NCBI GenBank assembly: GCA_963969595.1
Contig: OZ018418.1
Span: forward strand, 811,001 to 875,000
Direction of reading: 5' to 3'
DNA: 64,000 nucleotides
From: Neckera pumila
Lineage: Eukaryota > Streptophyta > Bryopsida > Hypnales > Neckeraceae
Translations under genes and position numbers: made by a program
In this document: piece by piece, positions 1 to 13,446 of the stretch
Layout of the letters: each line of letters begins with the position of its first letter
Numbering within the stretch: position 1 is the first letter of the stretch
Notes under the pieces: generated by a model
What the model saw: the letters and a program-made list of their open reading frames with translations, nothing else
What the model was told of the DNA's origin: nothing
The model's database searches: none

Positions 1-1540
1 TCAAATGTTCAGCGAATACCATATAGAAAGAGTGATACTTATGAGAGTCGGAGGTCCCCCTCAGTTCCCTTGCGGTCACCGTCAGAGGAAGCTGCATTTG
101 AATTACAAAGTTATCAGGAGAACCTGAGAACAGCAGATCTTGCGTTACAGTCGCCTTCAGCAGACAGGAGAACAAGACGGTATAAGGAGGCATTCCGTGA
201 AGCGGAAAGATGTGAACGAACAAAAGGAGGGAAGAAACCATTTTATATTACCCTAAATGGTCAAGGAATACCATACGGACCCGGAAAACCATCTTGGATA
301 GCCGAAGTAAATAAGCTAGCCATTTGGCTAGATCCCTCATGCACGCACATTAGAAAGCAAACTCATGAATCTATGTGTATATTGAAGAGTCGGCTGATGA
401 TCACTTTGATTATTTGGGAGAGCTCAATCAGGACCCTTTGAGGCAAATGCTTAGAAAAGCAGTGACAAGGAGGTGGACGGAACTCATTGGTATGATCAGG
501 AATGGCAGAGACCATCCGTTGACTTTGGACATTGAAATCTGGAAGAGATTGCAGAAGCTCTCAAGCAGTAAACAATGGGAGGGTAGGAGTGAATTAGGAC
601 ATTATGCAAATGCATGCAAACGAACTATGGAAAGGGTAGGTGCACTTGGGGAGGCCGGAGTGCGTGACAAACTCGTTGAAATTTATGGGCGGTCTCCTGA
701 CCCTGACAAGGTGACAGAAGAAATGGAACGGGACAAAGGATATGGTAAGAAAGACTTGAAGAGAGTTGGAGTTCTGAAGGGACAGTCAAATGGAAGTGAC
801 GACGACGAAATAGGAGAGCAGTTGGTTCGAAAACGCTCAAGAGGACTTCTGCTTGAAGTGAACAGCAATGCCAGTGCTGAAAGCGAGAAGAGGACAATGT
901 TCCAGACATCAGACTCCCAAGTCTTTATTTATGTCTTCCCTCACGTTTCTTACAGTTGTAGGATATCAAAGATGGAATGCATGTGTCATATAGTTTTCCC
1001 TATGATAGTATTGAAGTGGCATCTATTGGAATGTAGGGAATCATGGACCATGGTGCAGTACGTAGTGCTTCTCACAGGCCAGCGGACTCTCTTCCGAAAA
1101 CAAACACGGAATCTGTGGAAGAATATATTGCCAGACTGGAATCTGAACTCCAACGATATAAAGGTGAAAAAGGAAGTGCGTCTTCATCTCGTGCACTTCC
1201 ACGCTTTGAGTCTGCAATTGCTGAACGTGAACACAATCATGCAAGGACGGTAAGAGACTATTACTAAACACAGTGTTATGTGAATATGATTACATAGCAA
1301 GCCGTTCACGTAGTTTCTATTAGAAGTACCATGCTAGTAATTAAGTACAATCCAATTTAGATGTTTACTTCTTGCTAGTTCATTTATTGTTCACTGAGCT
1401 GTCAAACGCACAGGGAATGTATGCCGAAGAACCGGCAAGGCGAGAAAGAAGATGCAGATCTGGAAAGAAAATGCAGAGTGAATCATATGAACGATGAAGG
1501 TGAAAGCGCCAGAATTTGACGTTCACTGTATACAGTCAAG
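1..1540 (+). pseudogene. Plant transposase-like gene, 3' part, spliced and frameshifted
   Basis: Seen: the frame is open from base 1 (the gene runs off the left edge) to about 375. It encodes a basic segment containing GKPSWIAEVNKLAIWLDPSC. The match continues in a different frame from 375 (VYIEESADDHFDYLGELNQD) to about 915, so there is a 1-base frameshift near 370. The middle part carries W, RS and YANACKRT landmarks followed by YGRSPDPDKV. A probable intron (about 919-1036) leads to an exon starting GIMDHGAVRS (1036-1250) with a short coiled coil. A clean GTAAGA donor at 1250 and a CAG acceptor near 1411 join a last basic exon that ends in TGA near 1492. Known: the layout resembles plant Ptta/En/Spm-type (Transposase_24-like) proteins. 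Inference: a decayed copy of a plant mobile element gene. The family assignment is from motif layout only. Confidence 0.5.
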
Positions 1541-4500
1541 AATGTCATTTATGCCATGTGACGTTGTTGTAGGGATTAATGTAGTATGTACTAAGTCCGT
1601 GGAGGTAAATTACTCAAATCCTGGTTGAAGTTACTATATTTTCATGTCTTGAAGTGTGAAGTAGTATTTTTCAATTTTATTCAGCGTGTAGTAGTTTCAT
1701 AAATAGGTCTTCAATGGAACCATAATTAATTTCTTCTGTTGTACTTGTTCCCCAACAGTTTGATGCAATATGTCAGTAAAGTATGCGTTGACTTGAGCAA
1801 TGAACATCATGCAAGCTTCTTCCAGTTTATAGATTAGCTGTTTACGTAGCTGGTGAAACAATTTTTGCTTGGAGTGTATTAGTTACTTTCACTGTTTCCC
1901 TTACCTCATTCTCCTTGAATATACTAAAAGCATCATGCATTGCAATATTCTTGCATGGTGTCATACTGTAGGAATGTTATTTCTGCAGTTGTTTGTCCGC
2001 AGAACAAGCACAGAGCATTGCATGTCTTTCTGCGATTCACCCAAATATTTAACGTATGTGCGAGTGCAAATTGCTTTCTGAGAATAGTCTGTATGCTTTT
2101 TATCATTCCTTCATTCTGCACTGCTAATGGCATACTCGAATTTCCTTTTTGTGAATGTCATTGACAACGTCTTTAAGAAGTTGTAATGGTTAGAAAATTT
2201 TAGCATGCGGGGATGGTTTAGAGACAACTGTTGCAATCTACAGTGCATAACACTTATGGTTGTTATCATGTCCAAGCGCAATGCACAGAAATGCAGCAGT
2301 CCTTTTACTGATGCTGTTTTAATCTTCAAAATTTGAATCCTTTGTGTCATTACTAACATGGAATTTTCCTCAAGCTCTTTATGGAGCCAAATGTGTGTTC
2401 ATTCCGGAAAAGAGTGGTGGCAATACGGGACTGCAAAGATGCGGTGGAGGTAGTAACCGAGGCTTTCTGAAGGAGGAGGAATTCTGGAAAATGTCCTCAG
2501 TACGTCCTATTCATTTCTGTTCCTGCTGCTGTTTTTACATAATTATTGAATTGCATTCTTGATAAGAATTTGAAAGGTCTTGCTTTGCTTGTTGCATCGT
2601 TGGTTGGTCTCAGGTACTATTTAGTACTATGTGGTAGTGTCATTAGAGTCTTCAACAAGTTGTGGTTTGGTTGAGAGACGGCAAATAGTTTTAGGCGTTG
2701 GTCTAGGGTGGTATGTTTGAAACAAAATTCATCCTATAGCTAAGTGTGGATGTGGATGTTTCGAATATTGCATATAAGTAACAGCCTTTTTTAATCTTTA
2801 TGTCAATTTTGAAGAGCTGAAAGAAGTTGTTATCGTTTCCTAGAGACTGAGCATCTGCGATTTATTTTAATACTTGTCGAACGAGTTCCCGCAAGTGTAT
2901 TTCTTCTTAGATACGGAAGAATGCTTTTACAGGTTCAACTCATGTCAGGAAAATACTCATGGCTATTGCTCCCAACATCGAACAGAAGATGAGTTGCATG
3001 TGTGCCTACAATAGAATACAGTTCTACTAATATATTTGTATCGATTGCGCAGGGTATTACCGTAATAAGAAAGTTAGGTTCAGATACAGAATTTAATTTT
3101 TCATGTTTGGAAGAATATTGAGTAGTTCAACGATCTTGGGAAGTTGAATCTTATAAGGTGGCCACTGTGCGTGGGCATAGATGTCTCTGGAGCTGGGCAG
3201 GAATGTGCTTTCATCATTTTTAAGGATGCTGATATAGAAATCGTTGTCACAGGAGTGGTAAATACCTTGTTCTTTTGAATTTTTTCATGTTTTTGCAAAC
3301 TTTCATTTCTTCTGAATTGTGATTTCCTGGCTCTTAGGATTTAACGACGTGATGTGTCACTTCAGAAAATGATTGGAGAAATTTTAGTGTAGTCAAGAGA
3401 AACTTGTGTGATGTGTTCTTTTTGTGGAAAATGTGGATGCAGTTGCATGGCAAGTACAGAAACATAGGCCAGACATGCGTTTGTGTCAACTTCATTCTTG
3501 TGCAGGATGGTATGAGTGGACATTATGAAATCACCGCATCTGAATGCATTCCTAAGGTGACAAATTTATCGGGAGTATATGTTTGTGGGTGGGATATGTT
3601 TGTGTATGTTGTTGAGCTTGTGGAATGCTTTTCAATCGAATAACAAATGGTCTGAAATACACTTCCTTGTGTTTCACATTGTCAATGCGTTTGATTCCAA
3701 GTGTCTATTTTTAATTTGTTATTTATAAAATTGTGAATTGTTGAATACATTTGTAAATTAATAATTATTTTTGAGATTTTATATGTGAATGATTTTACAT
3801 ATTACATATAATTTTGAAATTGGGCATTGCAAGTTCAGAAATTAGAATTAAACAATATAATTGAAGTTTATTTTTAAGAAATTAAAATGTAGCAAGTAGA
3901 ATTTGATTTGACTGCTTTTGCATGGAAGGTGTGTCACTAAGGGAGTATATGGAGCTTTCAATGTACATAGACAGTAATATGGTTAAGAATTTGTTGTTTT
4001 GAATGTATGAAATTGAATGACCTAGAAGTAGGCGCAGATGTTTGTAGCAAGTCATAGTTTTTAGCTAATAACCATGCGCATTTGAAAATACCGTTGCTAG
4101 GGTGTAGTAATTCATGTAAGGAAATGAGTGGGACAGAAAGTGTACAAGAAGTTCATGGATTACTGTCTTATAAAATTTTTGTGGTTGTGCATGTGCCCTT
4201 TCATAAAGTGTTGCAGAGGGAGGGCAGAACATGGTAAGTTGACCAATAGAAGTGTATCATAATGCTTATTTTATTTGTGGAAATTTTATTGTTTTAGTGG
4301 AATCCTTCATTGAATATTATACTGTGAATAACCAAAATAAAAACCAAAAACAGGAGGAGAGTGGAGGACATCAAATGGAGAGAGTGAGCGTACAGTCCTT
4401 CCATTTTATTAATTCTTGACAAGGTATACAAACTTTTTTTAAAGCAGTATTGAATGTTTGTCATGAATGATTCTGCATTAACTGAAAGATGTGGTTGCAT

Positions 4501-7035
4501 CATAGTGTAATATATGCATATGTAAGGAAGAATGTGAAGAAAGACTGGACATGAACAAAGTGAATTGGCATTTGCTATGCCTTATCTTTAGCAGTTTCAA
4601 ATGTCTTACTGTGGTAGGAGTTCATTTCATAGAAATGTTGATACATTTATGTATGCATTTGTAATGGAATGTGTAATATGAATTAAATAGCATCTCTAGA
4701 TTGGTGTCAAAGGAATCAAGTAGAATTGCGAGAGGAAGAAATTTGTGCAATTCACAATGTAAATAGAAATGACAGAGTCGTCTTCAACGATATGTTGAAG
4801 AAGTAGGTAGTTTAAGGAAGGCAATGCAGTGAAGTAAGAAATGGTGTGCTTAGGTAATGTAATTGGTGTTGCGTGTACAGCATGTGCAGCATGAAATGCA
4901 AATGTTCTAGAAGTACCTTTGTGGCTATTTTTAAAATAGTGTTTGTAATTGTCTACTAATTATATAATTGGAAAGTTGGACCTTTTTTTGTTTTTCATTG
5001 CAATAGGCCTTTTACAGGAGAGTAAATTGATCAAGTATTCTCATCTTTCAATATGAAAAATCCTCCCACTCTGAACGCAGATGTCAACTATAAACCTTGG
5101 TTACACTTTGAGCAAAGTGTAATGAATATATACCATCAGGGATAGTGGGAAGCATTTTTTCCAAACAAATTTGTAGGGTTGAATTCTTTGTTTTGAAATA
5201 GTTCATAGGTTGTTCAAGCATGCAAAGTTGTGAAAGACATGTCGATGATGTATTTGAAAATGGTGTTGAAATTAATTGTCAGCTAATATTAAAGTCATTT
5301 CGTGTATTGTTAATAGGAAGTGCAGAGAAGGAGTTTCCAAAGTGACTTTGAAGTTCAGGTAAGTTTTGAAGTAGTGCTCACTTTTTAATATGACATAGGA
5401 AAGCAGGGGTGAATTGAGAAGAAGTATAGTAGGAGAAGAGGAAGCCTTTTTGAATTGAAATTATAATACTTAGATGTGCATGAAATGAAATGAAATAGGA
5501 ACTTACTGTTGTTTCATTATCATTAGACATATACTTTAATCATGTCTTGTGAATGACAGGACTTAGAATGTGGCAGATGAGCACACCATAGTTTGAAGAC
5601 ATGGCTTTTTATTGTGAACTGATGCTTCAGGACATGTTTAAGAGATGCTGTGATTAGTAGATATGAGTTGTAGGGATAAGAGGTTGTCTTTAAATGTTCC
5701 AGTGCAAATGTGGAAGGCAGGGATGGAAAATAAGGGATGAGGCTGCGTTAAAGTTATGTGTGGGACAGGAAAAAAGAAATTACATTTTTGAATTGAGGAG
5801 GAAATTTGAGTATGTAGTAGAAACATTGCTTTCGAATTTGTGCATAGCAGATGCCATAATTATATTATGGTTATGTGTAGTGATTGCCATGCAATGCTTT
5901 TTGACTTGCTGAGGAATGCTGTAGTGTAAATGTTTTGGAAAGACAGAAGTTGAGATAGTTGAATGACAAAAAAAATTCTATAGTACTTTTAAAGTGACAA
6001 TGGAAGTTGAAGGTAGGTGAGCCAGCTTTGGAATCAGTGGAGTGAATTGATTCATGTACAGTTTTTTATTTTTCAAAGAAGACTGAGAAGCAACTTAAAT
6101 TCTTTGTTCAAAATGTGCAGGTGTGTAGTAGGATTGCATGATGAGAAAGATTACAATATTCAAAATGAAGGAGACAAGGGCACTGTTAATCAATTGTTGG
6201 AAGTTATGGGAAAAAATGGTACTCATTTTGGAAGAAGAGAGGTGATTTTGTGGAGGAATCAGTGCCAAGGAGCATACTGAAACCATAGGAATGTCATTGA
6301 AAGGTAATACTTGTACTATATTGTTGTGAATGATGTAGGCAACTATGTACCAAATGTGAGTCTATTTTATGCTCAGCAATAGAGGTACTAATTCAATTTA
6401 TTCTATGTTTCAAGGGCAATGAATGCTAGGAAACTTCTGTGGTAAGAAGGAGGAATGAATGCTAGGGAATAATGTGGAGGAAGTTATTTAGATGCTCTAA
6501 CGTTGTATTTTGAATTGTAGGGGAAGCATTTGGAACTTGTTATGTACAATTGACAGGATAGAAGAAGATAATGCTCTTCAATTGAGCATGAGTGTAGACA
6601 TAGCCATAGTGTTTCCTATTGGGCCCTTTTTTCCTTAAGTTCTGGAAGGTCAGTAATTATTAATGATTCTTGTGGATGTTGTTGTTTGTAGAAGTTGGAG
6701 TGAAGAACAAAGTTGGCATCCATACAATGAAAACAAGCTTTATACAGTGGACAAATTGAACATGCATCCATTGTAGGAGTAGGTGGAATAGGTTGTTTAA
6801 ATTACATGCGAAGGCAACTGTAGTTGATAATGTGGATTTTGTCGTCTATAGGACTACAGAAGGCATTGCAATGACATACATCACATGTGTCTATGTCACT
6901 CTTGTGGTTTCTCTAAATTTCACTGAATGAAATATCACAACGGATTTTCATATGTATCTTATTCAAAGTATGCATGTCATTGTCCTTATTTGTCAAAGGA
7001 AGACTAAAATCATGCAATTTTCGTAATACGTAAAT
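1541..7035. other. Non-coding, G-rich/C-poor plus strand
   Basis: I find no convincing gene here: the only open frames are short, unrelated and rich in stops. From about 3.3 to 6.8 kb the plus strand is strikingly poor in C compared with G (for example around 5401-5460 and 5761-5820), with many GGA, GAAG and TAG triplets. This could be an intron or 3' region of the gene to the left, or old repeat DNA. Nothing else is recognisable. Confidence 0.5.
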
Positions 7036-7075
7036 TCATATTTAACAATTCTCAAGTGCCTTCACCAACAATCAA

Positions 7076-7296
7076 ATCAACACTTTTGTGTTCTCAAAAT
7101 AACATTTTTTGGTATATGATCAACACTTTTGTGTTTTGAAAATAACAATTTTTTGTTACTCATTAACCTTTAATTGTTAAAAAATCAACATTCTTGTGTA
7201 CAAAAGTACCATAATCAACATGTCCAAATCAACAAAAAAAATCAACAGTTTTTTGTTATTTTTTTGTTGATTTGGGCATTGAATTTTCTACTAGTG
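7076..7296. mobile_element. Possible CACTA-type MITE end with hairpin
   Basis: Three related copies of ATCAACACTTTTGTGTT-like sequence lie at about 7076, 7117 and 7186. They are followed by a perfect 17-base inverted repeat: CCAAATCAACAAAAAAA at 7224-7240 pairs with its reverse complement at 7259-7275. The segment ends at 7296 with CTACTAGTG, whose reverse complement CACTAGTAG is a typical CACTA terminus. I could not find the matching other end or a target duplication, so the left border is a guess. Confidence 0.35.
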
Positions 7297-7319
7297 TAGG
7301 TTGACATTTCTCTAAAGTA

Positions 7320-9490
7320 GAATATTCCCTCTTATAACATGTCCCCCTTTGTGTGGCTTATTTTCCAGTACGGCGAAGCTTTGAACCCCCCAAGGGTTGA
7401 GTCTTAAAGGAAGTGTTAAAACCCTATTGGATAGCGGAGCTTTGAACCCCCAAGTTGTCTTAAAGTCTTAAAGTTGGTGTTAAATCCAGCTTAACAACAA
7501 AGCTTTGACCCCCCTCTAGTCAGTTTCTCTAAACTTTACTTTCCAAGATGCGCTTGGAAACATCCAAAGTTTAGCCTCCAAGAAATAGAGTCCCTAGCAA
7601 AAATATCCCCTTGTAGAAAACCCAAGTCTAGAGCTTTATGTCCCGATAGAATTATTATGACAGTTTATACACTAATTGCCGAACACAAAAAAAACCCACC
7701 GGGCGCCCCAGCTTAGCCAGGGCCAGCCAAGCCAGGCCGGACCCCAATTATCATCAGTTAGGCCGACCCCAACCAGCCAGCAGTTGGGCCACCCCAGCCA
7801 GCCCGGTGCCCTAGCCAGCCGGGCCGGTACCGCAGCCAGGCCCTCAGCCAGCAACCGGGATGACCCCTCTTAGGCTAGGGACTCCAGCTTGTAGTCAAGC
7901 AACCTCAGCAGCTGGCCAATTTTAGTTAGTAGTCATGCCTTGGGCCAAAAATCCTCTTTTTTTTGGTTCTTTTTTGTTCACTCCTAGGAAAGAAGAAAAC
8001 TAAGTAGGAGAGGAAAAAACTAAACCAAAAGTTAGGGTAGTTAGACTAGGAGCTAGCATATAAAAATAGGAAATTGTAGAAGTTTATTTGAAGGTAGAGT
8101 AGAGTAGAAGTAGAACTCCAAAAGAAAGGGGGAAACTAGGTTTGGAAAGGTGAACTTGTGATGAAGTAAAAAGCAAACCTGCAAAATTGACACAAACATT
8201 CCTTTCACCTTTCACCACTCACCGCTCATCCAAATTCCACAACCTCAAACTAAGAACTTGTGAGAAGAAAAGTGGGAGGATGAAGTAAGTAAGACAATCA
8301 ATAGTAAATAGATTAAAAGAAACCTCTACAACCAATTTGGACCATTGAAAGCGTAAGTGTAAGAATAAAAAAGAACATGCCATTAAGGTGTAAGAGAGTT
8401 AAGAGCAAAAGTTGAAGTGTAAGAAAATAGTAGAAAAAGGAGGAAGAACAAGAGAAAGAAGAAAGAAGCAACAGAAAATCTACTACTCCAACCCAAATCT
8501 TTCCCAAACCAAGAAATGCTCACACATTTGCACAATCATCAAGAGGAAAAAAATAGCGGAAGGTGGGAACCTCAACAACCTCATCCACAACCTACAATAC
8601 AAGGTGGGCCTCTAAAACCCCAGCTTTTCTTGTCTAATTCTCTCCTAATTAACGTAATTAGACTAGGGCCGAGAACTAAAGTAGCTTAAGCTATAAGTCA
8701 GGTCAGATTTTTGAATAGAAGTAGGAAGCAGAGGTCTAGGGGTTTCCAAAAAGATAAAGTACGTCCAATTCCGAGTTAAAACAAGAAAGTTACAAGCGGA
8801 TGAAGTTTGACCTAAGAATTGGATGAACCTATCTAAAAATCATCCAAAAGGATAAAAATCTAAAAATCTAGGAAGTAGGAGTGATTTAGAAGGGGAAGGT
8901 GGAAACAAAAGTCAACTTAGAAATTTAGGTCAATAGTAATTAGTGGATGAAATTCCAACCGTTGATTACCAACCAACTTCCATCTATCAGTAACTTAGGT
9001 CAATAAAAATTAATTCTAAAGTAAAATAATAAATTAAGGACGGTAAAGTGAACCTATAAAAGTAGGAGCATAAAATTGACCAAGACTAGTAAAAATCCTA
9101 GGAATTCTTACTGATGTCATAAATTGGAATTAACCAAGTAAATTAGGGTCTACTTTATCTAGTAAAAACTTAGAGTTACAGATAGTTAGGGTAACTCAAA
9201 TCAGGCCTTGGATAAAAATATCGAGTGGAATTAAAATTAGGAACCAATAGGAAACCATAAATGAAGTTTGATGAACCGAATAGCGGTCAAACTTCATCCA
9301 TACACAACTTTTGCTAGGAGTGTCCAATTCCAATGAACTTTGGGTTTTTAGAAATGGCGTGAAATCCTCTACTATCTAAAAATTATTAAAAATCAGACTA
9401 TAGCTTAAAAAAATCCAAGACCCTTGCAGTTCAAATAGTTAGGACACCTTAGTTATAGGTAGTCATAGGATACGATGTTTGAGTCCTTTT
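7320..9490 (+). repeat. Long dispersed repeat, copy 1 (LTR-element-like)
   Basis: This segment is homologous, in the same orientation and order, to 62.4-64.0 kb. Shared blocks are the GGCGAAGCTTTGAACCCCCC-type repeats (here at 7372, 7434 and about 7495, period about 62), the Lys/Asn-codon-like purine tracts, the GC-rich CAGCCAGC block (about 7690-7870), the GTAGAAGTAGG tract, and a closing block of about 270 bases (9197-9460 against 63735-64000). No protein frame is conserved between the copies, so it is probably the non-coding or LTR part of a retroelement. The upstream promoter-like part present at 61-62 kb is missing here; the segment begins just after the CACTA-like end at 7296. Confidence 0.65.
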
Positions 9491-9654
9491 TTACAAGAGG
9501 TTTAGATGTTTAGCAGTTAGAAAAGATCCATTGCTTAGAAGGCACAATGGACCGATGTTTAGGCACCCACCTAGGTTAGGGTTTTGCAATTGAAACTAGA
9601 ACCTAGTTGTGTAAAATATTTACCAAGGGTGGGTAAATAAGCGCCCACACTTAC

Positions 9655-10065
9655 AGGGTTGACAGGACGTCTGGACGTCCGGACGCATGTCCAAACATCC
9701 AAAGTCCAAAGACGCTGGCCCTCGGACATCTTCTGACATTTGGTTGGCCCTCAGTTGCCCGTCTAGTGGATGATCGGATGGGGGGTCAGGAGCTTGAACG
9801 GGCAGTCGGAGGTTGGGTGGGCCTTTGTATTGGCAATTGGAGGTCGGTCGGGGCTTTGGACGAGCAGTTGGAGCTCGGACGGGTGGTTGAAAGGTCAAAC
9901 AAGCCTTCGGATGGGCCTTCGGAGGTCGAACAGGCATTCAAACTAGCGATCGGAGGTCGAACAAGAGTGGGAGGTCAAATGGCATTCGGACGGGACGTCG
10001 GAGGTTGGACGGGCGAGAAAAAGGTCAGACAGGCTGGAGGAAAATCAAACGGAAGGAAGGTCGGA
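9655..10065 (+). repeat. GC-rich minisatellite, GTCGGACGGG type
   Basis: About 400 bases of degenerate tandem units built around GTCGGACGGG and GGTCGAAC, far more GC-rich than the surroundings. The same motif recurs in the opposite orientation at 13.45-13.87 and 18.08-18.24 kb. The long open frames across it (both strands) are by-products of the repeat. Confidence 0.7.
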
Positions 10066-10299
10066 CGGCTGTTCAAATTTTGTGGGTATTTTGGTTTAAC
10101 CCCTAAAGGATCATTTGTCCCCTTGAGGGACAATTTAGGTTCGAGCAAGTTCCTATTGTCTCAATTTTTTGTAATATTTTATGGGATTTTTTGAGCTTGT
10201 GTATTTTGCTAAAGCTTTGTGAATATATAATTTTTATTTTAATTGATGTCCGGAAGCAAAAATTCTGGCTCAATAACTCAATAAGCAAAAATAGAGTTT

Positions 10300-11060
10300 T
10301 TAGTTTTTACGGGTAGCACCAAAAAAATCACAGAAGTCAAAATAATTTTTTTTTCTATTTTTTTTCTCAAAGATTATATTTTTGTCTTTATGTGAGAATT
10401 TGTTTCATTCAATTTTTACTAATTATGAAAAAATAATGGACAATCTTAATTTCTTGGGCAATCTAACCATCTTCTTGAAAGGATAACTTATAGAATTCAT
10501 TTTTGAATGCAATGTTTATAATGTTTCAAAAAGAATTGTTAGACAAGGTTAGATTTTCTTGCCAAAATAATATCACCATTGGAATTATTGTAATTCAATT
10601 CCGTCTAAAAGCTATTAACAATTTTCTTTTTTCGTCAATCTTGAATCCACCTCTACTTAACAATTTTTTAATGAGTGAAAATTAAGTGAATTTTTACCTA
10701 AATTTTTTTGGTAGATTTTTCACTCAACTAATTGATATAAATAATTAGAAAATCAAAATTAGTAGTGCAGAAAAATTGAACTAAAAGGATTCAAAGCCAA
10801 AAAAATCTAGTCAAGCAAGGTGCAAAAAAAATTGTTTTCTTCACTATAGATGTATATATCTTACAATCTACATGGTCAATATTTCTGAAATTTCTTCTAC
10901 GTATTCATATACTAGTCAAGTAAAAGAAATTACACTTGGAGATGAAAAAAAAACAATTTTTAAAGCTCTTTTCTCTTTGCAGTAGAAATGACAATTTCGA
11001 GTGGTTTTTGATAGAAAAATTACCTTGGTCCTTCAGGGGTTAAAATATAAATAGGTGATA
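10300..11060 (+). repeat. Dispersed AT-rich repeat R2, copy 1
   Basis: Closely parallels 26510-27210 in the same orientation. Shared landmarks in order are GCACCAAAAAAATCAC, TCAAAGATTATATTTTTGTC, GGACAATCTTA, GGGCAATC, the GATAACTTATA region, and a block ending in a GGTCCTTCAGGGGTTAA-like string. No coding capacity is visible. Confidence 0.65.
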
Positions 11061-11339
11061 ATGGGAAAGATCTCCTTATTCCAAATTAGCATAGCTTTTG
11101 ACAACTGCAAAAGAAACATCAGAGATAGAAGAGCTATGGATCTACAATAACAACTAGAGCTACAAACAAAAAGCCTCACATTCTATCACCTCGCTTGATG
11201 AAGCTTGAATCCTAAACCCCATATACCAGGTTGCAGAGTGAATTGAACCTTTATGATCTCCTAAAATTAAAAATCATGGTTGAAGAAAGGAGCATCAGCA
11301 AACTACTTCATTTCACACTTGACAATTTACTTGACAAAA

Positions 11340-12545
11340 TTTATCAAACCGTTACTGCGTTACATTTTCAATTTCATTCTAATATAAAGTATCCGAATTG
11401 GTCACTATGAGCAAGGATTGGTCTTACTGGTATGGTGCCCCGTCAGTTGGTAAAGTGGAATGCAAAGCTTGCAAGTTGGTGTTTGCCAAGAAAACAAGCT
11501 GTTTGTTCAGCCATCTAGGATATAAAGGTACATCAAGTTTGAGAGATGAAAGAATAAACCTTCGTCCGCAGTTGACTTCTCAAGTTCAAAATACATTTCT
11601 TTGTTGCAATGGGGCTATCCCATGAAGATCTATAGGAGACAATGTGGATGGCAATGGCACACTTGTGGTTGAAAGTGGTGTTTCAAATGGGAGGCACACG
11701 GCTCCTTCTACACAAGAAGACTCTTGCACAACACAGGAGCAACCCTTTCATGTGGCCTCTAATGGAAATCCAAATAGACAAACATCAAGCAAACGTGAAA
11801 CTGTGCGGGGATCAAGCAGTAGGTCTAAGAGGTAGAGGAGGCTAACAGATGGATTTGACATGGCCAATAAACATAATCTAAGTGCAATCTCGGCCAAGTG
11901 CTTTTATGCGGTCAACATACCATTTGCTGTAGCTTGGAATCCAGCCTTCAAAGAAGCAGTACGCCCCACCATTGTACCACAATCTACACCATAAATTGCT
12001 TAACAAAGCGAAGGCGGAGCTGTAGACAAATCTACAAAAGAAGACTGAAGACCGCATTAGGAAGTTTGGAGCAACATTGTCTATTGATGGATGGAACTTG
12101 GTTACAAATCGGCCATTGATAAATGCCATGCTTGTGTCTTCTATGGTTGAGCAATTCCTAGGATTGGTGGATACAAGTGGGATAAAAAAGAACGTTGCAT
12201 ATTTGGCCTTTCTGCTAGAGACGTTTATAGAAAAAGTGGGCCCCCAAAATGTGGTGCAAGTGACTACAGATAATGCAATTGTGAACGCAGCATCATGCGC
12301 TATGGTAACCACTACATATCTAAACATTTGTTTTCAAGGTTGTGCGGTGCACGCCCTAAATTTGTTGCTAAAAGATTGGAAAAAACAAGAATGGATAACA
12401 AAGCAAGTGGAGAAGGCCAAAACCGTAGTGAAGTTCTTCAAGAAGAGGCATATGCCGCTAGCAATATTTCGGAAGTACGAGCCAAAGTATAGCTTGTTGA
12501 TGCCGGATAAAACCAAATATTTTTTGACACATGTAACCGTAGGAT
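11340..12545 (+). pseudogene. hAT transposase copy 1 (BED finger + DUF659), truncated
   Basis: Seen: the first ATG is at 11407. A BED-type zinc finger follows (MSKDWSYWYG, VECKACKLVF, then LFSHLGYKG), a Ser/Gln-rich linker, the segment ATLSIDGWNLVTN, and a DUF659-like core to about 12530 with FLGLVDTSG, VGPQNVVQVTTDNA, CAVHALNLLLKDW and FFKKRHMPLAIF. In-frame stops are TGA at 11623 (CGA in copy 2), TAG at 11833 (CAG at 14606 in copy 2) and TAG at 12023 (CAA at 14825 in copy 2), plus frame changes near 11990. The sequence breaks off near 12530, so the C-terminal half and dimerisation domain are absent. Known: hAT transposases excise and insert DNA and leave 8-base duplications. Inference: an inactive copy. 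The 5' flank (11340-11400) matches that of copy 2 (14108-14180). Confidence 0.85.
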
Positions 12546-13445
12546 CTTGTAGTAAACTTGTTTGAGAGTGTAGAAAAAATTTCAGAATTTTTCACCTTGT
12601 AGAGTGCAAGATATTAGCATTTGAATTGACAAAAAAAAACTGCGAGAAACCGGGCAGCTGCACTTCACAAGGTCACATTTAAATGAAAAAAGGTCCAAAA
12701 TGGTGGTTACTCCTTGGATTCATTTTTCAAACCAAGTTGGCTACACGCTTGAAAATTTTCAGGTCATTTGGAATTGTACAATATATAGGAAAATAATAGT
12801 AAGTAGCAAAAAGTAGAGAATAATTCAAAACACTAAATTGCTAAGAATTTAATTATGGAACTGAAAAATATCAATTCCAATGGTTGTAATGTTGCAATAA
12901 ACAATATACATACTATGCTTTTATTTTTTTCAAAAAATATTAAAAATTGAGTTATATAAAGGACTTCAAAGTTAATTTTAGAGTAGGGAATCTATAACTG
13001 CCTGAAAACAAGAATACCTCATAATTTTCATCTCATAAATCAAAATGGAATAAGTAAAAGCTTTTTACTTGTATATAAATCTAAGAAACCAATTTTAAAA
13101 GTGTATTTTAGTGTGCTAACATGATTTGTAGTTGTCCATCTCACCTCCAATCCCAAGAAAAGTTTGATTGCTAATTTGTCAAACATAATGGGCATGAGAA
13201 GTATATACTTTTCTTTTTAAAATTTTTTGACTCATATGCAATTTGACACTAAAAATTGGTATGCATATTAATAATAGTAATAAGCAAGAACCCTAAACAT
13301 GTATATAGTTAGATTTTGGAAAACAAACAATTTGCTTGAATGGGGAGAACCGAACAATGTGCCAACTATAACTCCATAAGTCTATGCTTGTTTTTTCACA
13401 AGCAAGACACAATTGGATATGCTTAGGGCCTTAGGCATGTAGGGG
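12546..13445. other. AT-rich non-coding spacer
   Basis: No gene, RNA or clear repeat is visible. The stretch is AT-rich with many homopolymer runs and separates the truncated hAT copy from the second minisatellite. Confidence 0.5.
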
Positions 13446-13446
13446 T

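Noticed and set aside
7672..7873. Pro/Gln/Ala-rich short frames on both strands
   Set aside because: Both strands are open over a GC-rich CAGCCAGC repeat; the equivalent block in copy 2 (62.9-63.0 kb) does not keep the frame.
9620..10194. Open frames of 105 and 142 codons in the GC-rich island
   Set aside because: They follow the minisatellite units on both strands and show repeat-derived composition, no start context and no conserved counterpart at 13.45 or 18.1 kb.
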